A stretch of DNA of 6,305 nucleotides. It comes from Robiginitomaculum sp036478975. GTDB taxonomy: Bacteria > Pseudomonadota > Alphaproteobacteria > Caulobacterales > Maricaulaceae. A program made the position numbers and the translations under genes. Shown here piece by piece: positions 1-5,665 of the stretch (the stretch's first letter is position 1; each line of letters starts with the position of its first letter). The notes under the pieces were generated by a model, which saw nothing but the letters and a program-made list of their open reading frames with translations, did not search any database and had not been told where the DNA came from. The stretch lies in the NCBI GenBank assembly GCA_036478975.1, contig JAZGFA010000047.1, positions 1 through 6,305 on the forward strand, written 5' to 3'.

Positions 1-30
1 GGACAACTGCTAGCGGGCGGCATGGCATGA
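1..30 (+). CDS. 3' end of an upstream gene, possibly nagZ (beta-N-acetylhexosaminidase)
   Basis: Only nine codons and a TGA stop are inside the window; frame 1 reads GQLLAGGMA and then stops. The stop shares bases with the scpA start in an ATGA overlap, as expected for the previous gene of the same operon. In many alphaproteobacteria the gene directly before scpA is nagZ, which encodes a glycoside hydrolase that removes N-acetylglucosamine from recycled muropeptides. That identity is inferred from gene order alone, because nine residues cannot identify a family. The open frame with a correctly overlapping stop is what is actually seen. Confidence 0.45.
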   Translation, partial: GQLLAGGMA

Positions 31-875
31 GCGATGATTTCCAAGAAAACCTCGCCTTTGACGCGGTAGATGACGCGGCCCAGGAGGGCAAGGCGCTTAT
101 CCTTGATATTGACGGTTATGAAGGCCCATTGCACCTTTTATTAGAGCTTGCGCGCAAGCAAAAGGTTGATTTGGCGCGCCTGTCCATCCTAGAGCTTGCC
201 GACCAATATATCGCCTTTATCAAACAGGCGCAGGATTTACGCATAGAGTTGGCGGCGGATTATTTGGTGATGGCCTCATGGCTGGCCTATTTAAAATCGC
301 GCCTCATATTGCCCCGCGAAGCCAGCCCCGATGCGCCCTTGCCAGAGGAAACCCTTGCCGCGCATTTAGCTTTCAGGCTAGAGCGATTAGACGCCATGCG
401 CCGCGCCGCCGACGGCTTGCACCGCTTAACCGTGACCGGCCAATCCGTGTTCACGCGCGGCGCGCCGGAAGGTTTGCGCTCGCGGACGACGCCGCTTTAT
501 CAAGCGGAAATTTTCGACGTGATGAAAGCTTACGGCGAAATTCGCTCACAAAATGCCATTCGCAATGTGAAAATGGCCAAGCCTTTGGTGATGTCCCTTG
601 AGGATGCGCGCCGCCGCCTTGCCCGCGCCATGAACGCGATGATGGCCTCCGGCGAGGGCGGGGATGACGTATGGCTATCACTCGAAGATCTCTTGCCGGG
701 CCGGCTTATGGCCGGGGACAAAGAAGTGCCGCGCGCGTCGATTGTGGCCAGTTCACTGCTTGCCGGCTTAGAGCTGGCGAAAGAGGGCAATATCGACATT
801 CGCCAAAGCGGGGCATTTTCGCCGATTTATGTGCGCGCTAAAACGGACAGGGAAAAGGAAAACGCCAATGACTAA
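27..875 (+). CDS. scpA: Segregation and condensation protein A (ScpA, kleisin)
   Basis: ScpA is the kleisin subunit of the bacterial SMC-ScpA-ScpB condensin. It bridges the SMC head domains and helps compact and segregate the chromosome. The 282-residue product is of usual family length. The N-terminal SMC-binding region carries the family motif DGYEGPLHLLLEL (about residues 29-41), followed by a helix containing LAYLKSRLILP (about 86-96). The middle is charged and variable. The C-terminal winged helix (about 195-275) ends in the typical pattern LELAKEGNIDIRQ plus FSPIYV. The first 25 residues are an acidic extension before the conserved domain. The ATG at 27 is chosen because it overlaps the preceding stop as ATGA and gives full family length. 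scpB follows with an 8-nt overlap, which fits the joint action of the two proteins. Family assignment is secure. Confidence 0.95.
   Translation: MSDDFQENLAFDAVDDAAQEGKALILDIDGYEGPLHLLLELARKQKVDLARLSILELADQYIAFIKQAQDLRIELAADYLVMASWLAYLKSRLILPREASPDAPLPEETLAAHLAFRLERLDAMRRAADGLHRLTVTGQSVFTRGAPEGLRSRTTPLYQAEIFDVMKAYGEIRSQNAIRNVKMAKPLVMSLEDARRRLARAMNAMMASGEGGDDVWLSLEDLLPGRLMAGDKEVPRASIVASSLLAGLELAKEGNIDIRQSGAFSPIYVRAKTDREKENAND
855..860 (+). promoter_or_regulatory. Ribosome binding site deciding the scpB start
   Basis: AAGGAA lies inside the end of scpA, 7 nt before the ATG at 868. An in-frame ATG further upstream at 829 has no comparable purine-rich site and would add 13 basic residues absent from typical ScpB. 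The site therefore supports the start at 868. Confidence 0.6.
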
Positions 876-1626
876 ACCGACATCTGACCGCGTAAAGCGC
901 GCGAGCGCTGGCATGGACGAGGATATTGTCCGCCTTGCTGACCGCCTTAAAACCAGCCCTGACGGGGAGGTGATGGACGACGAGCTGCGCCATTTGGAGG
1001 CGCTGCTCTTTGCCGCCGCCGAGCCGATAGACGTGGCCACATTGCGAGAGCGCATGGGGGAGGATTGTGATGTTGGGGTGCTTATCGCCCGCCTTGCGCG
1101 TGATTATGCGGGCAGGGGGATTAACCTTGTCACCGTGGCCGGGCGCTGGCGGTTCCAAACCGCGCCGGACCTAGAGCGTCATCTTGTCGATATTAAAGAA
1201 GCGCCGCGTAAACTGTCGCGCGCTGCCCTCGAAACCCTGTCCATCATTGCCTATCATCAGCCCGTAACCCGCGCGGAAATCGAAGACGTGCGCGGGGTCG
1301 CCGTATCTAAAGGCACGATTGACGTGCTTATGGAGCTATCATGGGTGCGCATTCGGGGCCGTCGCCGCACGCCGGGCCGCCCGGTGACTTACGGCACAAG
1401 TGAAGATTTTCTCGCCCATTTCAACCTCGAAGAAATCACCGATTTGCCGGGCCGCGAGGAGCTAAAGGCCGCCGGCCTGCTCGATAGCCGCCTACCCAAA
1501 GATTTTGAAATGCCTACGCCCATGCTCTCCATGGATATTGATGAGGACGCAATTGAGGATGAAGACGACACCGAATTCGTCATGGATTTCATGAGCGATG
1601 ATGTGGCCCCGAATTTGGATGACTAG
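868..1626 (+). CDS. scpB: Segregation and condensation protein B (ScpB)
   Basis: ScpB dimerises and binds the central part of ScpA in the SMC condensin complex. From the ATG at 868 the product is 252 residues. A first winged helix starts near residue 40 with the signature LEALLFAAAEPIDV. A second begins at about 116 with LSRAALETLSIIAYHQPVTR and continues through IRGRRRTPGRP-TYGT-FL-HF (about 161-185), the most recognisable ScpB segment. The tail after residue 220 is strongly acidic, with runs such as DIDEDAIEDEDD, and is probably disordered; acidic tails are seen in other ScpB proteins. The gene overlaps scpA by 8 nt, so coupled translation is likely. A longer start at 829 is possible but less likely because the ribosome binding site favours 868. 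Confidence 0.95.
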   Translation: MTKPTSDRVKRASAGMDEDIVRLADRLKTSPDGEVMDDELRHLEALLFAAAEPIDVATLRERMGEDCDVGVLIARLARDYAGRGINLVTVAGRWRFQTAPDLERHLVDIKEAPRKLSRAALETLSIIAYHQPVTRAEIEDVRGVAVSKGTIDVLMELSWVRIRGRRRTPGRPVTYGTSEDFLAHFNLEEITDLPGREELKAAGLLDSRLPKDFEMPTPMLSMDIDEDAIEDEDDTEFVMDFMSDDVAPNLDD

Positions 1627-1683
1627 CTGAAACCCGCCCTTGCCGCGCTTGCCCTGACGGGTTATCTAGGGGCTAATATTTTT

Positions 1684-1687
1684 GGAG
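1684..1687 (+). promoter_or_regulatory. Ribosome binding site deciding the tatA start
   Basis: GGAG is followed by six T residues and then the ATG at 1694. This placement makes 1694 the start. The in-frame TTG at 1682 overlaps the site itself and cannot use it. Confidence 0.65.
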
Positions 1688-1693
1688 TTTTTT

Positions 1694-1909
1694 ATGTTCG
1701 CAAGTCCTTGGCAATTATTAGTCGTCGGTGTCCTCGTTTTGGTGCTGTTTGGCGGTAAGGGTAAAATCTCTAATATTATGGGCGATGTGGCAAAGGGGAT
1801 CACCTCTTTTCGCAAAGGGCTAAAGGAAGATCCTGACGCCTCTCCCGCCGACGCGGCCGAAGACGCCATTGACGTGACGCCCCCCAAAGAGACAAAAGAC
1901 AAAAAATAG
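1694..1909 (+). CDS. tatA: Sec-independent protein translocase subunit TatA
   Basis: TatA is the inner-membrane subunit that oligomerises to form the passage for folded proteins carrying twin-arginine signal peptides. The 71-residue product has the expected layout. A short N-terminus with the SPWQLL motif (polar Gln at residue 7) leads into one transmembrane helix (about 6-20), a hinge FGGKGKI (about 19-25), and an amphipathic helix MGDVAKGITSFRKGL (about 29-43) with the conserved Phe at 39. An acidic tail then ends in several lysines. TatA is distinguished from TatB by the FG-GK-K-S hinge instead of GPKD-P. The ATG at 1694 is preferred to an in-frame TTG at 1682 because of the GGAG site between them. 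tatB starts 9 nt after the stop, so the two are co-transcribed. Confidence 0.93.
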   Translation: MFASPWQLLVVGVLVLVLFGGKGKISNIMGDVAKGITSFRKGLKEDPDASPADAAEDAIDVTPPKETKDKK

Positions 1910-1918
1910 GTACGCCCT

Positions 1919-2329
1919 ATGCTCCCGTCTATCGGATTTTCAGAAATGCTACTGCTTGCGGTACTGGCGATTGTTTTCGTCGGGCCAAAGGATATGCCGG
2001 TCATGATGCGGACAATGGGCCGCTGGGTCGCTAAAATCAAAGCCATGGGCCAAGAGTTTAAGGACGCCTTTGACGATATGGGCAGTGAAGGCGAAATGGC
2101 GCTGCTGCGCAAAGAAATAGAGCAGCTTAAATCCCTAGGAGGCTTGGGCGATGAACTCGACAGCGCCTTTAACTTTGACGAGGAAATGCGCGAGCTAGAC
2201 ACTGATATACGCGGGGGGGATATACGCGGGGAGGATATTCGCGCGGGGGGAATTCGCGGAGGAACAGACGCCGTGCATCCGCGCCAAAAACCGGTGACAG
2301 AAGAAGGGGGCGATGATGGGAAAACCTAA
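1919..2329 (+). CDS. tatB: Sec-independent protein translocase subunit TatB
   Basis: TatB pairs with TatC to form the receptor for twin-arginine signal peptides at the inner membrane. The 136-residue protein begins with GFSEMLLLAVLAIVFVGPKD, the TatB signature: a conserved Glu (residue 9), one transmembrane helix (about 5-21) and a Gly-Pro hinge (22-23). The hinge is followed by an amphipathic helix MRTMGRWVAKIKAMGQEF and a coiled-coil-like stretch to about residue 73. The tail is unusual: residues 96-115 are four pentapeptide units DIRGG, DIRGE, DIRAG and GIRGG, matching 15-bp tandem repeats at 2204-2263. The start follows tatA by 9 nt with a weak AGG at 1908-1910. The end overlaps tatC. Identity is secure; the function of the repeat is unknown. 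Confidence 0.94.
   Translation: MLPSIGFSEMLLLAVLAIVFVGPKDMPVMMRTMGRWVAKIKAMGQEFKDAFDDMGSEGEMALLRKEIEQLKSLGGLGDELDSAFNFDEEMRELDTDIRGGDIRGEDIRAGGIRGGTDAVHPRQKPVTEEGGDDGKT
2204..2263 (+). repeat. Four 15-bp in-frame tandem repeats in the tatB tail
   Basis: Units at 2204-2218, 2219-2233, 2234-2248 and 2249-2263 each follow the pattern GAT-AT(A/T)-CGC-G-rich pair and encode D/G-I-R-G/A-G/E. The first two differ at one base and the last two have diverged further. They contain a run of seven G (2213-2219) and a run of six G (2245-2250). Confidence 0.85.
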
Positions 2330-3203
2330 AATCGGCCCCGCGGCGGATGCGGCAAAGGCAAAGGCAAAACTGGCGCAGGAAAACGGCGAAACATCCCCTG
2401 ATATTGAGGGTGGCCGCGCCCCGTTAATTGAGCATTTAAACGAGCTGCGTAGCCGGCTTGTCATCTCTATGCTGGCCATCATTATCGGCTTTATCATCGC
2501 CTTTATATTCGTGCGGCCCATTTTTGATTTACTGATTTGGCCATTTGAGAAGGCCGTGGGCAATTACAATATTACGCGGGCGGAGGACGGCTTGCCGCTC
2601 GCCAATACCAATTTGATTTTCACCCAAGTGCTGGGTTTCTTTTTCGTTAAATTAAAGCTCGCCCTATTTGGCGGGATGATTTTAGCTTTTCCCGTCATCG
2701 CCTTTCAGCTCTACCGCTTTGTCGCGCCGGGGCTTTATAAAAATGAAAAATCGGCATTTATTCCCTATTTAATCGCCTCTCCCATCTTGTTTATTCTGGG
2801 AGCGAGCCTCGTCTTCATGTTCATTTTCCCTTACGTTATTGAGTTTGGGCTCAGCCAGCAACAGGGCTTTGAGGGCGGCGGCACGGCCAGTCTTTTGCCG
2901 AAAGTGGATGAGTATTTAAAGCTCGCCACCACGCTATTTTTAGCTTTTGGCCTATCGTTTCAGCTCCCCGTCGTGCTTACCCTGCTGGGGCGAGCGGGCA
3001 TCGTGAATGTGGATATGCTTAAAAAGGGCCGCCGCTATGCGCTAGTCGGGATATTTCTATTTGCCGCAATCGCCACACCGCCGGATCCAATAAGTCAGCT
3101 TATGCTCGGCGGCGCGATTTACCTGCTCTATGAAATTTCAATCTTCTGCGTGCGGCTGGTGGAGCGTAAGCGTGATAAAGCGGATGAGGAATCTGAGGCC
3201 TAA
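2313..3203 (+). CDS. tatC: Sec-independent protein translocase subunit TatC
   Basis: TatC is the polytopic inner-membrane core of the Tat translocase and binds the twin-arginine motif. The 296-residue product has six predicted transmembrane helices, at about residues 48-67, 106-130, 149-173, 204-223, 242-257 and 262-280. Family hallmarks are PLIEHLNELRSRL on the cytoplasmic side before helix 1, YRFVAPGLYKNEK with the conserved Glu at 145 (signal-peptide binding region), and ATPPDPISQ with the conserved Asp at 258. An Ala/Lys-rich cytoplasmic extension of about 30 residues precedes the core. Two adjacent ATGs (2313 and 2316) are both served by the AAGGGGG stretch at 2304-2310; 2316 has the more usual spacing, and they differ by one residue. 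It overlaps tatB by 14-17 nt, implying translational coupling. Its stop interlocks with that of the convergent tyrS. Confidence 0.95.
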   Translation: MMGKPKIGPAADAAKAKAKLAQENGETSPDIEGGRAPLIEHLNELRSRLVISMLAIIIGFIIAFIFVRPIFDLLIWPFEKAVGNYNITRAEDGLPLANTNLIFTQVLGFFFVKLKLALFGGMILAFPVIAFQLYRFVAPGLYKNEKSAFIPYLIASPILFILGASLVFMFIFPYVIEFGLSQQQGFEGGGTASLLPKVDEYLKLATTLFLAFGLSFQLPVVLTLLGRAGIVNVDMLKKGRRYALVGIFLFAAIATPPDPISQLMLGGAIYLLYEISIFCVRLVERKRDKADEESEA

Positions 3204-3215
3204 ACCGCTTTTATC
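3174..3215. terminator. Candidate bidirectional terminator across the tatC/tyrS stops
   Basis: GATAAAGCGG (3174-3183) is complementary to CCGCTTTTATC (3205-3215), with one bulged T. The A-rich and T-rich flanks of the GC core would give a stem ending in a U-rich arm on either strand. Inside it, AGG (3187-3189) can pair with CCT (3199-3201). It sits exactly over the interlocked stop codons of two convergent genes, where a shared terminator would be expected. The GC core is only 4 bp, so strength is uncertain, and folding was judged by eye. Confidence 0.4.
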
Positions 3216-4462
3216 AGCGCGTGCTTTTTCTTGCCGACAGAAATTTTCACAACCCCATCCACAATTTTCCCCGCAAGCGTGTCCTCATGGGAACCGATCT
3301 TCTCGTCATTGACCTTAAGGGCGCCGGCCTTGATATGGCGGCGGGCTTCGCCGTTTGAGGCGGCAAGTCCGGTTAGGGTTGCGGCGGATAATACGCCCAT
3401 AGTTTCAATCTCTGATGCGGAAACTTCAAAAGTCGGCAGGCCCGCCGCCGCGCCGCCTTGCTCAAATGTCTCGCGCGCGGTTTTCTCCGCAAGGATAGCC
3501 GCGTCCGCGCCGTGGAGCAATGTGGTGGCTTCGTTGGCAAGACGCACTTTGGCGTCATTGATTTGCGCGCCCTCTAAGGCCTCAAGCCGCGCGCATTCCT
3601 CAAGACTAACATCGGTAAACAGGCGGAGGAATTTACCGACATCGGCGTCTTCCGTATTGCGCCAAAATTGCCAATACTCATAGGGGCTGCGGGTGTAATT
3701 TGCGCCCAGACTTGGGTCAGAATTAAGCCAAACCGCCCCGTCCGCCGTCTTGCCCATCTTGCCGCCTGACGCGGTGGTAATTAACGGCGTAGTGAAGCCG
3801 TAAGCGCTATTGCCGGTAACGCGGCGGGTTAAATCCGCGCCGCCAATAATATTGCCCCATTGGTCAGACCCGCCCATTTGCAAGGTGCAGCCATGGCGGC
3901 GGTTAAGCTCTAAGAAATCATAGGACTGCATTAAGGTGTAGTTAAATTCCAAAAACGTCATGGGCTGTTCGCGCTCAAGACGGCGCTTAACGCTCTCTAG
4001 CTGCACCATGCGGTTAATGGTAAAATAGGTTCCATAATCGCGCAGAAATTCCACATAGCCCAGCTTGTCGAGCCAATCTGCATTATCCACCATGATAGCG
4101 GCGTTAGGGCCGTCAAAACTAATCAAGCGCGCGAAGACTTGCTTAATGCCGTCCTTGTTTTTCTCAATCTGCGCGTCCGTGAGGATAGGGCGCGATTTAT
4201 CCTTATCGGTCGGGTCACCGACCTTGGTCGTGCCGCCGCCAATTAGGATAATCGGCGTATGGCCAGCCTGCTGAAGCCGTCTTAGCATCATGATTTGCAC
4301 CATGGAGCCGACATGCAGGCTCGGCGCTGTTGCGTCAAAACCGATATAGCCGGTTAATGTGCCATTGCTCGCCGCATCGTCCAGCGCGCCCTCATCGGTG
4401 CATTGGTATAAATATCCGCGATCCGTTAGGACTGTCATAAGGTCGGAGCTATATTGAGACAT
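3200..4462 (-). CDS. tyrS: Tyrosyl-tRNA synthetase
   Basis: This cytoplasmic class I synthetase charges tRNA-Tyr with tyrosine using ATP. The 420-residue length matches bacterial TyrRS. The Rossmann catalytic domain carries the HIGH-type signature as HVGS (residues 50-53) after GFDATAPSL. The tyrosine-binding region follows with NYTLMQSYDFLEL (about 174-186) and QMGGSDQWGNI (about 195-205). The KMSKS-type loop is KMGKT (235-239). An alpha-helical anticodon-binding part is followed by a C-terminal S4-like RNA-binding domain (about 360-420) containing ARRHIKAGALKVN. The ATG at 4462 gives a standard N-terminus, but no clear Shine-Dalgarno sequence precedes it. The gene diverges from anmK and converges on tatC with a 4-nt overlap of ends, so it is probably transcribed alone. 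Confidence 0.96.
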   Translation of the reverse strand: MSQYSSDLMTVLTDRGYLYQCTDEGALDDAASNGTLTGYIGFDATAPSLHVGSMVQIMMLRRLQQAGHTPIILIGGGTTKVGDPTDKDKSRPILTDAQIEKNKDGIKQVFARLISFDGPNAAIMVDNADWLDKLGYVEFLRDYGTYFTINRMVQLESVKRRLEREQPMTFLEFNYTLMQSYDFLELNRRHGCTLQMGGSDQWGNIIGGADLTRRVTGNSAYGFTTPLITTASGGKMGKTADGAVWLNSDPSLGANYTRSPYEYWQFWRNTEDADVGKFLRLFTDVSLEECARLEALEGAQINDAKVRLANEATTLLHGADAAILAEKTARETFEQGGAAAGLPTFEVSASEIETMGVLSAATLTGLAASNGEARRHIKAGALKVNDEKIGSHEDTLAGKIVDGVVKISVGKKKHALIKAV

Positions 4463-4534
4463 AAGAGATTCGCTTTTGTAAATTGTGTTACGTCTCGTTT
4501 ACCAAAGGCGCGGGCGCAGGGATAGGATAAGTTG
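4463..4534. promoter_or_regulatory. Divergent start region between tyrS and anmK
   Basis: This 72-nt gap is the only non-coding DNA upstream of both genes, so it should hold both promoters. On the - strand, TTGGTA (4506-4501) and TTTACA (4483-4478), spaced 17 nt apart, form a weak sigma70-like candidate for tyrS. No convincing promoter is seen for anmK. The half-sites GTAA (4478-4481), TTAC (4488-4491) and TTAC (4499-4502) recur every 10-11 bp and could be an operator. A GANTC site (4467-4471) lies just before the tyrS start. All of this is inferred by eye. Confidence 0.4.
4524..4527 (+). promoter_or_regulatory. Ribosome binding site deciding the anmK start
   Basis: AGGA lies 7 nt before the ATG at 4535. 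The in-frame TTG at 4532 would be only 4 nt away and adds nothing conserved, so ATG 4535 is preferred. Confidence 0.55.
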
Positions 4535-5665
4535 ATGAGCCATAGGCAAAAAATTATTGGCCTGATGAGCGGCACCTCCCTTGACGGGGTTGACGCCGCC
4601 GTGCTTGATACGGACGGGGAGAGTATATTTGGCTTTGGCCCGTCCCTGACCATTTCGCAATATCCTGACCCGGCCATAGAGGGCGCTATCGCCGCCGCGC
4701 TTAAATGGCGCTTTAACGGGCCCGCGCCCAATATTTTTAGCAAGGCAGAGGCGGCGGTTCACGCCCTGCATATTCGCGCGATTGAAAAGCTTTACGCCGA
4801 TAACCCTGCGCTTAAGGGTGACGTCACGCTTATCGGCTTTCACGGCCAAACTATTTTGCACCGCCCCGCGACTCAAACGCAAAAAGGCGCGACTTTGCAA
4901 TTGGGGAAGGGCCGTGTGCTTGCCGAAAAGTTTGGCGTGCCTTGCGTGTTTGATTTTCGCAGCGCGGACGTAGCGGCGGGCGGGCAGGGCGCTCCGCTGG
5001 CTCCGATTTACCATCAGGCCTTGTGCCGTTATAGCGCCCTGACGGGGCGCATTGCCGTGGTCAATATTGGCGGGGTTTCCAATGTCACTTTGATTGACGG
5101 GGACGCCCCCTTGCGCGCCAGTGATAGCGGCCCCGGTAATGGCCCGCTCGATAGCTGGGTGCGGCTAAAGACTAAAGCCGCCTATGATAAAGGGGGCAAA
5201 CTGTCACTAGCCGGCGCGCCGGATTTCTCCCGCATTGATAATTGGCTCCGCGCACAGTTTTTCGCCCGCCCCATGCCGCGCTCCGCTGACCGCTATGATT
5301 TTGACGTGCTAGCCGACATGCGCGATATGAACCTAGAGGACGGGGCCGCGACGCTAGCCAGTTTTACTGCCGAGGCCATTGCCTGCGACTTGCGCGCGTT
5401 TAATCCGTCCAAAATCATTGTCTGCGGCGGAGGGCGGCTCAACCCCGCCATGATGAACATGCTCGCCTGCCATATTAGCGGCGAAGTTTTAACCGCCGAA
5501 GACGTTGGTTGGGACGGCGACGCCTTAGAGGCTCAAGCCTTCGCCTATCTCGCTGCAAGAAGCCGGCGCGGCCTGCCACTCTCATTTCCTGGAACCACGG
5601 GCGCGCCAATGGATATGGGCGGGGGGCTCTTAGCGCCCCCTAAGCTCCGCAATCACGTCCGCTAG
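4535..5665 (+). CDS. anmK: Anhydro-N-acetylmuramic acid kinase
   Basis: AnmK opens and phosphorylates 1,6-anhydro-N-acetylmuramic acid with ATP to give MurNAc-6-phosphate, a cytoplasmic step of peptidoglycan recycling. The 376-residue product is of standard length and belongs to the ASKHA sugar-kinase fold. Signatures in order are GLMSGTSLDGVDA near the N-terminus (residues 9-21, nucleotide-binding loop), GFHGQTILHRP (101-111), DFRSADVAAGGQGAPLAP (140-157), VVNIGGVSNVTLI (175-187), DSGPGN (197-202) with the presumed catalytic Asp, and IIVCGGGRLN (304-313). The motif usually read as FDTGPGN is ASDSGPGN here, a mild variation with the Asp kept. The start is ATG 4535 from the ribosome binding site. 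It diverges from tyrS and overlaps convergent hisIE by 36 nt at its end. If the gene before scpA is nagZ, two recycling genes lie within 5 kb. Confidence 0.94.
   Translation: MSHRQKIIGLMSGTSLDGVDAAVLDTDGESIFGFGPSLTISQYPDPAIEGAIAAALKWRFNGPAPNIFSKAEAAVHALHIRAIEKLYADNPALKGDVTLIGFHGQTILHRPATQTQKGATLQLGKGRVLAEKFGVPCVFDFRSADVAAGGQGAPLAPIYHQALCRYSALTGRIAVVNIGGVSNVTLIDGDAPLRASDSGPGNGPLDSWVRLKTKAAYDKGGKLSLAGAPDFSRIDNWLRAQFFARPMPRSADRYDFDVLADMRDMNLEDGAATLASFTAEAIACDLRAFNPSKIIVCGGGRLNPAMMNMLACHISGEVLTAEDVGWDGDALEAQAFAYLAARSRRGLPLSFPGTTGAPMDMGGGLLAPPKLRNHVR
5622..5640. other. GC-rich hairpin over the hisIE stop and anmK 3' end
   Basis: GGGGGC (5622-5627) pairs perfectly with GCCCCC (5635-5640) around a 7-nt loop that contains the hisIE stop codon (5632-5630). 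There is no T-tract after it on either strand, so it is not a standard intrinsic terminator. It may slow polymerase at the convergent gene ends, or may just reflect GC-rich coding sequence. Confidence 0.35.

Noticed and set aside
697..717. CCGGC-TTATG-GCCGG inverted repeat in scpA
   Set aside because: It is a short stem inside conserved coding sequence with no T-tract and no boundary nearby, explained by GC-rich codons.
829..867. Longer scpB start at 829
   Set aside because: It has no ribosome binding site, the added residues are not ScpB-like, and it would deepen the overlap with scpA to 47 nt.
1649..1679. Possible tat promoter TTGCCC with TAATAT, or TTGCCG (1640) with TATCTA (1663)
   Set aside because: One pair has a 19-nt spacer and the other has only a 3 of 6 match in the -10 box. 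Neither stands out from background, so no promoter is called.
1627..1752. Readthrough of the scpB stop would continue in frame for about 40 codons beginning LKPALAALALTG
   Set aside because: It runs into tatA in another frame and has no recoding signal. The Ala/Leu pattern comes from the 9-bp repeat.
1666..2202. Open frame of 178 codons antisense to tatA and tatB, Ser-rich
   Set aside because: Its composition is that of a reverse-frame shadow, and the sense strand encodes clear TatA and TatB.
3231..3683. Open frame of 150 codons antisense to the tyrS C-terminal half
   Set aside because: The sense strand encodes the TyrRS anticodon and S4-like regions; the antisense product is a low-complexity Ser/Ala shadow.
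4499..5014. Open frame of 171 codons antisense to anmK, basic and Arg/Lys-rich
   Set aside because: It lies opposite conserved AnmK motifs and has no domain or start signal; GC-rich coding DNA often leaves such frames open.
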